A stretch of DNA of 46,618 bases from an uncultured Amphritea sp. (GCF_937127095.1 NZ_CAKZLP010000065.1:1-46618), one strand, 5' to 3'. Positions 36,628 through 46,176 are shown, counted from the stretch's first letter. Program-made: numbers and translations. Notes: a model not told the origin generated them from the sequence alone.

Positions 36628-38757
36628 TCAATCTAAAAAAAACATTTTCCGCCAGAAACTAACTCTCTCATTCCATGGTTTATCAACTAATGGAGAGTTA
36701 CTTAACGTAAAGTCTGGGCGCGAATAATTCAAATTAGGATTATAGAACGGATCATCTCTAAGAACCTGCTTCCAACGGGTCCTCATGTAGTCCGCCTCCA
36801 TCTTAGACCTGGCAACCTTATCCGGACTATCATCCTTTCCTCTAGTGGCGGATTCATGATGGTATAATTTTGCATAGGGAGTAAAGACAATACGCTTACC
36901 ATGCTCTCTTATTCGTAAACAGTAATCGACATCGTTAAATGCAACAGCAAGATTTTCTTCATCCAGTCCGTTAAGTTGATTAAAAATCTCTTTTGATGTG
37001 AGAAGGCAAGCAGCCGTGACCGCTGATAGATCTTGAGCCATAATCGCTCTGGATTGATAACCAGGCGCATCGCCATCAAGACCAATATGAAAGTGATCAG
37101 CACAGCCCCCTGGTCCAACAGCATCTCCTGCGTGCTGGACTGTCCCATTAGCGAAAAGAAGCTTTGCTCCAACGGCACCAACATTTGGCTGTTGTAACTG
37201 TCCCAGCATGATATCAAGCCACTCAGGAGTAATCACTTCGGTATCATTGTTTAACAAGCATAAAAAATCACCTTGAGCCTTACTCGCTGCAAAATTATTT
37301 ATGGCTGAATAATTAAAAGAATAATCATAAGGTATGACTTTTACCCTTTCATCCTCAACAATTTTTTCAAAAAATTGCAGTGTTTCGTCCATATTGCTTT
37401 GATTATCAACAATCAAAATTTCAAAGTTTGAATATAACGTCTGTGTCAACACACTGAAAACACAACGCTCCAGATGATGCAGCATATCTCTTGTAGGTAT
37501 AATAATACTAACTAAGGGATTACCCAACGGCTTATATATAATCTTATTGAATCGTAAATTATTATAAAAACCTACTGAAACTCCGTTTTTTTCGAGCATA
37601 TCTTTCACAAAAAAAGACGGTTCAGGTTGATAACTACCCATCCACGCATCGTGAAACAAAACTGCAGGAATCCTCTTAACTTCATAGACAGAGTCAGCAT
37701 AAGGCTTAGTTATTTTTGTAACATTTATCGCCAACTCATATAAATTTAAGTTTTCAGTAAATTCATATGGTAAGAGAGCATTAAGATTTACAGCAATGAG
37801 TCCGCCAATATAATTCGTAGCGAAAAGGAGTTCAGGCGACCACTCTGGTTTAAATACAGGGTCAATACGATCGCCAGACTCATCAAGTCGATCATGGTCA
37901 GAGTAAATAAGCGCAAGCTTTGAATTTCGTCTTATTTCAGAATTAAGCCAAAATAAAGCATGACACCTAAGCTGTACATAATCTTCAATAAATACTACCC
38001 AACCCTGCTCTGAAAAATTCGTTCTTTCAGAGAGCCACTCAGTAAGAGCCCATACTTTAAAGCTCGCATATAGCTGCGTATCTAAAGAGCGCTTCAGGCC
38101 TTGACTATTACCTGAACAATCTATGATTACAACATGTAACGTCGTAGTATCCGTCCACTTTCTAATGACTTTCCTGATTTTTTTCTTATCTCTGGAGTCT
38201 ACTTTATCGAATCGCTCAATCCAGTTAGAATAAGCTAAGACAGGGCTATATGATCGAAAGCTACTTGATATGGCATAAGCTTTCTGCAAACTAAATATAG
38301 GGGTATGCCAACGTAAACCTGACTTATAAACCTTATCCGATGGTTGATGATAATAGGTAGTTAATACTCGAAAATACTGTCTATACAAGCGCTCTAAAAA
38401 ACCTATCTTAATAATCTCAAATGGCTTTGCTTTAAAAGACCCCAATGAGTTCATCGGCTGAAACTCAATACTGACAATATCATCAGGCAGACAAATAACT
38501 TCAAATAAATTACCGTTTAAGCTAACAGGAAGGTCGAATAAAAAAACAGAACCAGAGCTTGAAGTTTTGACAATCAACTTAGCCGAAAAGTCACTCCCTT
38601 TTCGTTCAAGCTTCGAGCGTATTGAAACCCAGCCCGATGGATAACCTGCATTGTTCACAGTTTTTAGTGAAACAGTTGCTGGCACAGAATTTACAAACCA
38701 TGTAGACGCGCTTGCATCATAGCCAGCCCCTTCCTTTTCAAACAGATTAAATACCAT
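36628..38757 (-). CDS. Large glycosyltransferase with tandem GT2 domains
   Basis: This 709-residue protein has three parts. Residues 1-110 are a beta-rich stretch of unknown role. Residues about 205-400 look like the second half of a GT2 domain (IYSDHDRLDESG, FKPEWSPELLFATNYIGG), degenerate at its start. Residues 414-650 form a full GT2 domain with VSIIIPTRDM, LNNDTEV as the metal-binding DxD, and FNDVDYCLRIRE. This matches rhamnosyltransferase-like proteins of O-antigen and capsule loci. It is part of the leftward capsule operon. The linkage formed cannot be predicted. The region is visibly richer in A+T than the recA block. Confidence 0.88.
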   Translation of the reverse strand: MVFNLFEKEGAGYDASASTWFVNSVPATVSLKTVNNAGYPSGWVSIRSKLERKGSDFSAKLIVKTSSSGSVFLFDLPVSLNGNLFEVICLPDDIVSIEFQPMNSLGSFKAKPFEIIKIGFLERLYRQYFRVLTTYYHQPSDKVYKSGLRWHTPIFSLQKAYAISSSFRSYSPVLAYSNWIERFDKVDSRDKKKIRKVIRKWTDTTTLHVVIIDCSGNSQGLKRSLDTQLYASFKVWALTEWLSERTNFSEQGWVVFIEDYVQLRCHALFWLNSEIRRNSKLALIYSDHDRLDESGDRIDPVFKPEWSPELLFATNYIGGLIAVNLNALLPYEFTENLNLYELAINVTKITKPYADSVYEVKRIPAVLFHDAWMGSYQPEPSFFVKDMLEKNGVSVGFYNNLRFNKIIYKPLGNPLVSIIIPTRDMLHHLERCVFSVLTQTLYSNFEILIVDNQSNMDETLQFFEKIVEDERVKVIPYDYSFNYSAINNFAASKAQGDFLCLLNNDTEVITPEWLDIMLGQLQQPNVGAVGAKLLFANGTVQHAGDAVGPGGCADHFHIGLDGDAPGYQSRAIMAQDLSAVTAACLLTSKEIFNQLNGLDEENLAVAFNDVDYCLRIREHGKRIVFTPYAKLYHHESATRGKDDSPDKVARSKMEADYMRTRWKQVLRDDPFYNPNLNYSRPDFTLSNSPLVDKPWNERVSFWRKMFFLD

Positions 38758-38814
38758 TATCTATAAACACCAACTACTCATAAATTAAATATCATTTAAA
38801 AATTAAAAATAAAA

Positions 38815-40086
38815 CTAACAAGACTGAGAGCACTGAATGGTTACTTCTTTTAATAAAGCCCTTCGACCTGAAATTTCAGCATACAATTTAGCAGTCTTGA
38901 AACAGCCTGGAAGATCGAATGCAAAACCACAGAGTTCGTGACGGGTCAACATTGGCCCTTCACACATCTCCCTGACAACATCAGGTCGTTTTATCATTAA
39001 GGGAACCCGCCACTCACACCCTTTACCGACCTGTACAATAATGTAAGCGGCATCCTCAGCATTTTCAGTTAATAACCACCCGACAAGCTTCCATCCAAGT
39101 TGTGTTTGTTCAATAACACCTTCATTGGAAGGAGAATCTAAATGCCATTTATAAACACCCAAATCCTTTATCTGCCTACTACTAGCAGATCCACCCCAAC
39201 GGAGGTCGGAAGCCATACTGAAGTAAACATTTGCAGAGCGAGGTACAACTTCAGGATATAGCATAGATTTGAAAGCACAATGGAGCTCATGTACAGCGTT
39301 TAATAAACCGTCTGAATACCGCCATGACTCTTCATTTCGATCATGACTTTCGAAATACTGTTTATGCTTCTTCCGCCCTTGAGTCGCAGCACTACCATTC
39401 CGTGATTTACCCACGACAAACTCTTCTAATGATTTAGTCACATAGTGATTCACACGTAAATGATCCCAGACCAGATGCTGTGTAACCCCATGCTTTCCAT
39501 CCAGTATATCCAGAGGTTCTCCCAACGTATTGATATAAGACCCTCCACTGGTATTGATATGATGGGGATTCATGAAATTAATAATCGATTCGCGACGCGC
39601 TATCGATTTATAATTTCGGTTAGCGGTAAACTTAGGAGACGACTGTCGGGTAAATCGTTCGATCACCATCCCCTCTTCTCGAAACAGCTGTCCAGCTGAG
39701 CCAAAACAGGCCCAATTCATGGCCAGAGCAGAGACCTCCGAGTTTTCGAACAAGCGGTCAAGAACAGAATGAATAGTCAAAGAGCCATCAGTAACCGTTA
39801 TATATTCATCCGCATCAATAAAAGCAATCAAATCGATCGATTCAGGGCATTTTTTTAGCAATTTTTGATACGCAGGAAGCTGGGGTTTGACGTCACCTTT
39901 AGTTGGAAAATCGATTGTGGTCACTAAACCACTATCAGCAAGTTTTCGCAGTAATTCAGGAGTCTCATCGGAGCTATCATTGTTTGCGATCAAAAAATGA
40001 GACACACCAATTACGCAATGATAAGCGATCCATTCGAGCAGATAAGATGCTTCATTTTTAACGATAGCAGCAATAGCAATATTCAA
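38815..40086 (-). CDS. Glycosyltransferase of GT2/GT92-like (DUF23) type
   Basis: This 423-residue protein opens with IAAIVKNEASYLLEWIAYH and continues with a nucleotide-binding NNDSSDETPELL stretch and FIDADEYI (DxD, about 88-95), the hallmarks of GT92-like transferases. HHINTSGG and QHLVWDHLRVNHY match the acceptor region. Residues about 320-420 form a separate C-terminal domain of unknown function. The start is TTG with GGAA 7 nt upstream; no ATG fits the conserved N-terminus. It probably adds a sugar in the capsule repeat. Confidence 0.83.
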   Translation of the reverse strand: MNIAIAAIVKNEASYLLEWIAYHCVIGVSHFLIANNDSSDETPELLRKLADSGLVTTIDFPTKGDVKPQLPAYQKLLKKCPESIDLIAFIDADEYITVTDGSLTIHSVLDRLFENSEVSALAMNWACFGSAGQLFREEGMVIERFTRQSSPKFTANRNYKSIARRESIINFMNPHHINTSGGSYINTLGEPLDILDGKHGVTQHLVWDHLRVNHYVTKSLEEFVVGKSRNGSAATQGRKKHKQYFESHDRNEESWRYSDGLLNAVHELHCAFKSMLYPEVVPRSANVYFSMASDLRWGGSASSRQIKDLGVYKWHLDSPSNEGVIEQTQLGWKLVGWLLTENAEDAAYIIVQVGKGCEWRVPLMIKRPDVVREMCEGPMLTRHELCGFAFDLPGCFKTAKLYAEISGRRALLKEVTIQCSQSC

Positions 40087-40176
40087 GCGTACGTTCCGTA
40101 TATTCGATAATACACTGTAATCCAGCGAATGAGTGGGGTTGAGTACATAAGAAAAGCTAATATCGTCTGAAGTTTA

Positions 40177-43029
40177 TTAACTCAACAACGATGAAAAAGG
40201 CGATTCATTAGAAAAAACTTTGGCTCTAAAGGCGTCTTCTCCATATGCATCCGACACCATTAAAGCCCCTCTTTTAGCTGTTTCGTGAAGTAAGCTACGA
40301 TTTTCAGCTAAACAGTGGATATATTGACCTACAGATTCTACCTCACCAAAAGGCACTAAAAAACCACAACCAGGTGTAATCAACTCTGAAAGCGCGCCCC
40401 AACGGTAAGCAACCACACACCTTTGAGACGCCATCGCCTCCAGCACGCTGCGCCCGAAAGACTCTTGAAAATGCGATAAATTAACAACAATATCTAATTC
40501 AGACAAAGCATTTCTGGCCTCGTCGACATATCCAAGATAGGACAAGTTACCTTGAAATTGACCATCCTCCCGAAGTTGCGTGATATGTTCATTATCAGGG
40601 CCATACAATCTGAAATCTGCGAGCACCTGATGCGCTTCGCACCACTGCGACAAAGCCACGAAATCCAACAAACCCTTTTTAGGCAGATTGCTACTCAACA
40701 TGCCAACCGATAATCGCTCAGCCGACGGCATAGGGTTAATATCATACTCAGCACAGTGAATCATATTCGGTAACACATAACTGCGATTGTCGTTGATATA
40801 AGAGGCGACTGCATTTGAGTTCGCTATAAACTTATCCGCACTCATCAGTAAATGCTGTCTGATTTCGTCTGGAGACCCTCCTAACACCCCACATAACGCC
40901 TTATCTGCTGGGGGTAATTCGCGCACATGTATCACCCGCTCCACCGACAGAGTATCGGCTGCGAGTAAAGGTTCAGATAAAACCAGAGTATTTACATAAA
41001 CCTGCGCTACATCGTAGCACTTAATAATATTTTTGAATGACTCAATCACTGCGAGATCAGGCTCTTTCTGAAGATGCCACCAGTGATAAGGTAAAATCAC
41101 AAGCTTGTGAACAACTGCACGCACCGCTTCTATATAAGCAGGCGAAGACGCAGAAGGTAAAGCGACGACAATATTAATGTTACTGTCTGATAATATGGTT
41201 AAGACATCCAAGAAGCTTCGCTCTGCACCAAACCACTGCTTGCTCACGGTATGTCCACACGCCAATAAGCAAGGCGCATCATCAACCCAGTCAAGACGTC
41301 CAGTCAAATGAGGGATAGCCGTTGATATATCCGCACCGTGCTCCTGCCAGAAAACCAAAGGATTCTGAGAAATAGATAATCCATGCGCATAACGATAACC
41401 ACTCGTGCTAAACAAAGCACTTGGATCACGCCCTTCCTCAGCCCCATGTAGGCAGTAATGCCGAAGGGCCTCAGACGCATCTCCCTGCACATCAGGATAC
41501 TTTTCTAAATACCACGCTGAATCAAATAAAGGGTTGTCCTGCAGCAAGAGTTGATCATTATGAGCCTTTTGCTCCTCGTCACCCCGGCAAATAAGTGACG
41601 GAACAGGAAATGGCCGTTTAGTCGGTGATGCGGAAAGGTATAACTGATCAGGCGATGTCGACTGCTGCCATTTCATAGCAGCTTCTTGATAATCTCTGCG
41701 CACACCTGAAAACTGTGTGCGCAGATGGGTAGCAGATTGCTGTGTTAAAGAAGATGCGTCCACCCTACCAAACGCAAGCGGCACACCGGGTAGAACCTCC
41801 CCGATCGACTGTTCACCAAAAACGCGCTGAATACGATAATAATATTCAGTATCAGCATTCACAGAAACCCGATCCCAAAACCCGATTTTTTTTACCACGC
41901 TGGCACGAAACATCAATGAAGAGACATTTCTATGAATCCACCCCTCTTCCATGCGCCAACGCTGAAAATTAAGCTGGTTATCGCAACGCACCCAATGGGA
42001 TACACTGGCCTGCAGTTTAGAATTTTTTTGCAGCGCGTTAACCTGGCACTTGAGCTTATCAGGATGAGACCAGTCATCACTATCGTGTACGGTAATGAAA
42101 TGACCTGTCGCAAATTTGAGTGCGGTATTTCGTGCAGCATAAGCACCTTGATTAACTGTATGGCGTAACAAGCGAATACGCTTATCCCGCTTAATCCACT
42201 CTTCTATCACTTCAACAGAACCATCCGTTGAACGATCATCCACCACTAAAATCTCAATATTTTGCCATGTTTGTGTCAATAAACAAAAAAGTGCAGTGCC
42301 AATAGTGTCAACTGCATTAAAGCAAGGGATGATAACGGTTACTTTTTTCAGCTGCTGAAGTCTCGCTAGTGTGTTCGCTGCAAAAGAAGGTTCAACACAA
42401 GGCATAGGAATCATAGTATCCAGCGATAAAACATCTTGTCTCAGCGTGTCCACAGCAATGGCTTGCACCTTCGCACCAAACCAAATCTCGTTAAAAACCT
42501 CTATTTTAGTACTACCGCGCTGTAACATAGCGGATGCTAATTGTTTATCCGGACTATCTGACCACTCAGAACTCACCAACAAATCTTCTGATCGTTGTAG
42601 ATCACCTAATTGATAATATGCGGTAAACAGCAACAACCAAGGCCCTTGATGATTTAATATCAACTGCGCACATGGCTCAGAAAAAAAATGCGGCAAGATA
42701 TCGCACACGTGCTGCCATTCACCAAAGGAGGCATACCAACGCGCTAACACCCATGCTGCAAGTGCGGCATTGATAGTTGTATCTTTTTCTATTTTTTTAA
42801 GGTCTTCGATAATGCAGGTAACATCGGCAATAGGAAGTTTCCATAAAACTTCATCTAACACATAAGCAGAAAATAAGCATGGTAAACGACCTTCGTAAAT
42901 ACCGTAGTTTTTATAGTGCAGCCAAGGGTCAATATCCTCATTAAATACATCTGGATTAGATTTAAGGTAATAATCAGAAGAAAATACCGAAAATAATAAA
43001 TTTAAAGAAGATGGTTCATGCACGCTCAA
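40177..43029 (-). CDS. Bifunctional glycosyltransferase (GT2 + GT4) with two YL-PDV repeat modules
   Basis: This 950-residue protein joins a GT2 domain (about 229-430; VTVIIPCFNA, VDDRSTDG, HDSDDW) to a GT4-type GT-B domain (about 585-940; E856-x7-E864 in ESFGRSVLE). Two copies of a short module with the pattern YYL/WYL...PDV...HY..G..EGR occur at 14-52 and 501-541, each just ahead of or linking a catalytic part; the function of this module is unknown. Two different sugar transfers by one chain fit a capsule repeat. The start is TTG with AGAGGG 5 nt upstream, 1 nt after the FkbM stop. Confidence 0.88.
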   Translation of the reverse strand: MSVHEPSSLNLLFSVFSSDYYLKSNPDVFNEDIDPWLHYKNYGIYEGRLPCLFSAYVLDEVLWKLPIADVTCIIEDLKKIEKDTTINAALAAWVLARWYASFGEWQHVCDILPHFFSEPCAQLILNHQGPWLLLFTAYYQLGDLQRSEDLLVSSEWSDSPDKQLASAMLQRGSTKIEVFNEIWFGAKVQAIAVDTLRQDVLSLDTMIPMPCVEPSFAANTLARLQQLKKVTVIIPCFNAVDTIGTALFCLLTQTWQNIEILVVDDRSTDGSVEVIEEWIKRDKRIRLLRHTVNQGAYAARNTALKFATGHFITVHDSDDWSHPDKLKCQVNALQKNSKLQASVSHWVRCDNQLNFQRWRMEEGWIHRNVSSLMFRASVVKKIGFWDRVSVNADTEYYYRIQRVFGEQSIGEVLPGVPLAFGRVDASSLTQQSATHLRTQFSGVRRDYQEAAMKWQQSTSPDQLYLSASPTKRPFPVPSLICRGDEEQKAHNDQLLLQDNPLFDSAWYLEKYPDVQGDASEALRHYCLHGAEEGRDPSALFSTSGYRYAHGLSISQNPLVFWQEHGADISTAIPHLTGRLDWVDDAPCLLACGHTVSKQWFGAERSFLDVLTILSDSNINIVVALPSASSPAYIEAVRAVVHKLVILPYHWWHLQKEPDLAVIESFKNIIKCYDVAQVYVNTLVLSEPLLAADTLSVERVIHVRELPPADKALCGVLGGSPDEIRQHLLMSADKFIANSNAVASYINDNRSYVLPNMIHCAEYDINPMPSAERLSVGMLSSNLPKKGLLDFVALSQWCEAHQVLADFRLYGPDNEHITQLREDGQFQGNLSYLGYVDEARNALSELDIVVNLSHFQESFGRSVLEAMASQRCVVAYRWGALSELITPGCGFLVPFGEVESVGQYIHCLAENRSLLHETAKRGALMVSDAYGEDAFRAKVFSNESPFSSLLS

Positions 43030-43030
43030 A

Positions 43031-44062
43031 TTAGCCCTCTGAGTACTCAGCTATAGAAAAATCGAGCCCTAAAAGGAAAGATTCAACTCCGATAGTTTTC
43101 GGTTCAACATCCTCAACAACAAGTTTTAACTGTTCAATTTCAGAACAAAGCTTATCCTTCATTACTTGATAGTCAGATGTTACCGAACGATACTTATCAT
43201 TTGCTGCAGCAAGTTTATCCTTCAAAATATCAATCTGTTCATGCGCATGACGATATTTATCGTTAGCATCTTTCAACTTTTCTTTGAGTATATTCAAGGC
43301 ACTAGCCTGGTTATAAGTATTTTTTCCATTATCAAAGCAGTGCTGAACTATTCTTTCTTCTGTTAACTCATTTATATGAATAAAAAAATGGGTGGGCGTA
43401 GCATTAAATGTGTTCCAATAAACATAACCTGAGCTCACCAACAGATCGTGAAGACCCAAAAAGTCACCTTCTGTTTGCGCCTCAATATACAACAGCGGTT
43501 TATCCCTACGTATTAATTCAAGCCCGCCTTTTAAAACATCCAGTTCCATACCTTCGACATCAATTTTTATTGCACGAACTGTATCGATGATAGCTAAAGA
43601 ATCCAAGGTTATAACATCAATACTACCTTGTTCTGGCAAGATTATAGATAACGACTGGCCACCAAGATTCTCAGGGTTGAGAGCTGAAAAGCATGCCTTT
43701 CCTGGGGCAGAGCCAACCCCTACCTCATGAAGATGTACTTTATCTAGAAGGTTATTCAGTTCAATACTTTGTCGTAAAGGTATACAGAGATCTGGATTAG
43801 GTTCGAACGCGATGATCCGACAGCCACAAACTGCAGATAGATATAAAGTGTGATTACCAATATTTGCACCAACATCCAAAACGAGATCACCTTCCAAGAG
43901 TTCTTTACTCATGGCTTTAAGCATGGGAAGCTCATATGGTTTGCCTTCCTTAGCAAGCATGCCTTGAATGTAGTCAACTTCCCAGAAAGGCAAAATGACT
44001 TTATAGCAACCTTTTTCTGTTAAAACTGAAAAGATATTTTGTATCACATAGCCACCAAACAA
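43031..44062 (-). CDS. FkbM-family methyltransferase with coiled-coil repeat tail
   Basis: Residues about 50-215 form a SAM-dependent FkbM methyltransferase: LDVGANIGNHT (SAM loop), AFEPNPD, and IKIDVEGMELDVLKGG. Such enzymes O-methylate sugars. Residues about 248-320 are a helical coiled coil with two 21-residue repeats (KEKLKDANDKYR... and KDKLAAANDKYR...) and the start of a third. The final GLDFSIAEYSEG is unlike the family. The likely start is TTG; a GTG five codons on is also possible. It is first in the leftward capsule operon. It may cap or decorate the glycan, and the coiled coil could set chain length, as in WbdD-type terminators, though that is inference. Confidence 0.82.
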   Translation of the reverse strand: MFGGYVIQNIFSVLTEKGCYKVILPFWEVDYIQGMLAKEGKPYELPMLKAMSKELLEGDLVLDVGANIGNHTLYLSAVCGCRIIAFEPNPDLCIPLRQSIELNNLLDKVHLHEVGVGSAPGKACFSALNPENLGGQSLSIILPEQGSIDVITLDSLAIIDTVRAIKIDVEGMELDVLKGGLELIRRDKPLLYIEAQTEGDFLGLHDLLVSSGYVYWNTFNATPTHFFIHINELTEERIVQHCFDNGKNTYNQASALNILKEKLKDANDKYRHAHEQIDILKDKLAAANDKYRSVTSDYQVMKDKLCSEIEQLKLVVEDVEPKTIGVESFLLGLDFSIAEYSEG

Positions 44063-44398
44063 CTCTACTGACTTAAAAACCAGACTTATTAATGATAATA
44101 TTCCACTGCTGTCCCGTTAAGCGATAGTAAAAAGGCCTAAAATCCAATTAATCATGGTACAACCAATCACCCCAGCCTATTGAACCACATAATTAAATCA
44201 GGCTTACTCACATATTAACACAGTTTTTGCGTATTCTGGCGAAGCTAAACGGTGTTTCTGGTTGAACGTGAACACCTGATCTTTCCCGCATCGGGCTCTC
44301 AGTCTTTTTACCCTAAGCGTTCACATTCCGTCAATTCGGACTGTATTCTCCGCATCGGGTCTCCTTTTAAATTTATTATGTCTGCTTTGTACATGAGG
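44063..44398. other. Non-coding boundary region with direct repeats, IS-like
   Basis: No gene is seen. The 10-mer CCGCATCGGG occurs at 44286-44295 and again at 44350-44359, each followed by a CTC/TCTC-rich tail; the first copy is also a small palindrome (CCCG-CAT-CGGG). The stretch from 44220 to 44340 (TGCGTATTCTGGCGAAGC... and ...GTTCACATTCCG) resembles the non-coding end of an IS21-type element, but no transposase remains. The promoter of the leftward capsule operon should lie at about 44063-44150. Confidence 0.35.
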
Positions 44399-44436
44399 GG
44401 TAATCCTCCCCTTTTTAGCAGGTGCTAAAAGTAGAA
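44399..44436 (+). repeat. Left inverted repeat of the IS3-family element
   Basis: It begins GGTAATCCTCCCC and ends GGTGCTAAAAGTAGAA, paralleling the right end. Confidence 0.8.
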
Positions 44437-44473
44437 GTTAAGCGACCATCAAGGTGGTTTACCACCGTTGGCT

Positions 44474-45514
44474 TTATGTGTGTCGTTCATGATTGTAAAA
44501 CCATAACCAGCTTGTTGCATAGTCTTGTACTTCATCCAGCGTTTCGAATAGGTGCTTGCTCACCCAGCTATACCTTATCGTGCGATTGTGCCGCTCAATA
44601 TAGGCATTCTGTTGAGGATTGCCTGGTTGAATGTATTCAATGCGTATTCCGTTCTTTCGTGCCCAATCGGTAAATTCATGACTGATAAACTCTGGGCCAT
44701 TATCGCAGCGGATGACCAACGGCTTACCACGCCATTCAATCAACTGGTTAAGCGACCGTATGACGCGTATCGAGGGTAGTGAAAAGCCTGCGTCAATCGC
44801 TAAGCCTTCACGCCTGAAATCATCTATCACATTAAATAAACGGTATTTCCTACCGCCAGACAACTGGTCGCGCATAAAGTCGATTGACCATACCTGATTG
44901 GCTCGCAGTGGCTGCTTTAACGGCTCAGGTTTGTGTCTTTTAAGCCGTCTGCGAGGCCGTATCCTCAGATTCAACGACAGCTCACAGTAGATACGGTAAA
45001 TCCGATTATGGTTCCAATGAAAGCCTTTAACGTTGCGAAGATAGTCAAAGCACATACCAAACCCCCAGTCGGTATCTTTCTCAGTCAACTGAATGAGCCA
45101 GTCTGCGATTTCACTATTCTCAGAGGCTAACTTAGGCTGATAGCGATAACACGTTTCGCAGATGCCGAGCGCTAAGCATGCCAGCCTGATACTGACTCCC
45201 TTTGCCGCAATAACCTGTTGCGCCATCACCTTGCGCTGAGACGGCTTTACCACTTTTTTTTGTAAAGCCTCCTGAACAATTTCAGCCTTGAGACGCTCTT
45301 CAGCATACATTTTCTTCAGCCGTCGATTTTCATCTTCAAGCTCTTTCAATCGGGTCATCAGGGACGCATCCATACCGCCGTACTTCGCGCGCAATTTATA
45401 AAATGAGGCTGAGCTCATGCCATGCTCACGGCAAAGCTCGGGTACAGGCGTTCCCGCTTCAGCTTGCTTAAGAATCGCCATGATTTGGCTATCGGTATAA
45501 CGTGACATTTTCAT
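44474..45514 (-). CDS. IS3-family transposase, OrfA-OrfB in one frame
   Basis: This 346-residue protein combines the usual OrfA ([21 protein letters not shown]..., then a leucine-zipper stretch [18 protein letters not shown]) and OrfB (HTH_21 and DDE integrase). The DDE residues fall in WSIDFM, CDNGPEF and the E of NAYIERHNR. In this family the two parts are normally joined by -1 slippage on an A-run; here an A8G run (45254-45261) is read straight through in frame. The protein ends at HERHT*, while a neighbouring frame continues with HKANGGKPP, which resembles the conserved C-terminus of relatives, so a late frameshift may have trimmed it. AGGAGG lies 6 nt before the ATG. Confidence 0.9.
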   Translation of the reverse strand: MKMSRYTDSQIMAILKQAEAGTPVPELCREHGMSSASFYKLRAKYGGMDASLMTRLKELEDENRRLKKMYAEERLKAEIVQEALQKKVVKPSQRKVMAQQVIAAKGVSIRLACLALGICETCYRYQPKLASENSEIADWLIQLTEKDTDWGFGMCFDYLRNVKGFHWNHNRIYRIYCELSLNLRIRPRRRLKRHKPEPLKQPLRANQVWSIDFMRDQLSGGRKYRLFNVIDDFRREGLAIDAGFSLPSIRVIRSLNQLIEWRGKPLVIRCDNGPEFISHEFTDWARKNGIRIEYIQPGNPQQNAYIERHNRTIRYSWVSKHLFETLDEVQDYATSWLWFYNHERHT

Positions 45515-45546
45515 GCAGAACCTCCTGCGTATAGATTACGAGAAAA

Positions 45547-45585
45547 TTCTACTTTTGAGCACCGTTATTTTTCGGGGGGATTACC
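45547..45585 (-). repeat. Right inverted repeat of the IS3-family element
   Basis: Read on the minus strand it begins GGTAATCCCCCCG and ends GGTGCTCAAAAGTAGAA, with a one-base insertion relative to the left end. Confidence 0.8.
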
Positions 45586-45603
45586 ATATAATAAAACTCA
45601 ACT

Positions 45604-46173
45604 TTAGCCCCTCTTCTTAATACTATCTCTCAATTTTGAAATATTGCTATCTAATAAAAAGTTTAATATATAGGACAAAAGAAATGCAAACAATAATGCC
45701 AATAAAAACGCCAAAAAACCATTTATTGATAAACCTTTCGTGGGCTCATTAAAAAGTAAATACGAAGCTAAAAGACCACACTGCCAATGACAAAGATATA
45801 TTGGTTAGCTAAAATCACCCATAAATTTATCAAAGCTTTTACTAAATATCTGTTTACCATTGAGATATAGTATAACGACGACCAATACAGACAGCACTAA
45901 ATTACTATATATACCAATCTCACTAAAGTACTTTTCAGCATATGGTTGAAAGTACTTTATAGCGCTAAATAATACAGCATTTATGACATATAGGATCAAT
46001 AAAAACAAAGGAGAGTCTAACTTAATTAGTTTAACGAAAGATAAAATTTCATTTTTAAAACTAGACCCCTTAATTTTCTCCCAATTATTTCTCCAAATAA
46101 TAAATTTTGAACCTTTTGAAAATCTAATTCTGTTCCTAAAGACTTCTCTCCACTTGGTAAAGCTTGCTCTCCA
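45604..46173 (-). pseudogene. Acyltransferase 3 (OafA-like) C-terminal remnant with internal stop
   Basis: One reading frame runs from after the TAG at 46174 to the TAA at 45604. The segment GDFS*PIYLCHW is the acyltransferase-3 signature (GDxSYPIYLxHW) in which the conserved tyrosine codon has become TAA (45805-45807). The flanks are hydrophobic membrane helices (LFLLILYVINAVLF; FLAFLLALLFAFLLSYIL) and the C-terminus KLRDSIKKRG is intact. The 5' half of the gene is absent. Such proteins O-acetylate surface glycans. The A+T content is far above that of the core genes, suggesting transfer. Confidence 0.7.
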
Positions 46174-46176
46174 CTA

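Larger units (their letters stand above)
44399..45585 (-). mobile_element. IS3-family insertion sequence (1187 bp)
   Basis: One transposase gene is bounded by related inverted ends: both begin GGTAATCC and share CCCC, GGTGCT and AAAAGTAGAA in register over about 38 bp. Length and contents fit the IS3 family. I do not see a clear 3-4 bp target duplication (left flank GAGG, right flank ATAT), so the outer bases may have changed or the site was rearranged. The element lies 19 bp from the end of an acyltransferase pseudogene. Confidence 0.85.

Noticed and set aside
45805..46008. 67-residue membrane protein as a separate gene
   Set aside because: Its stop falls inside the acyltransferase-3 motif and the same frame continues, so it is part of a pseudogene.
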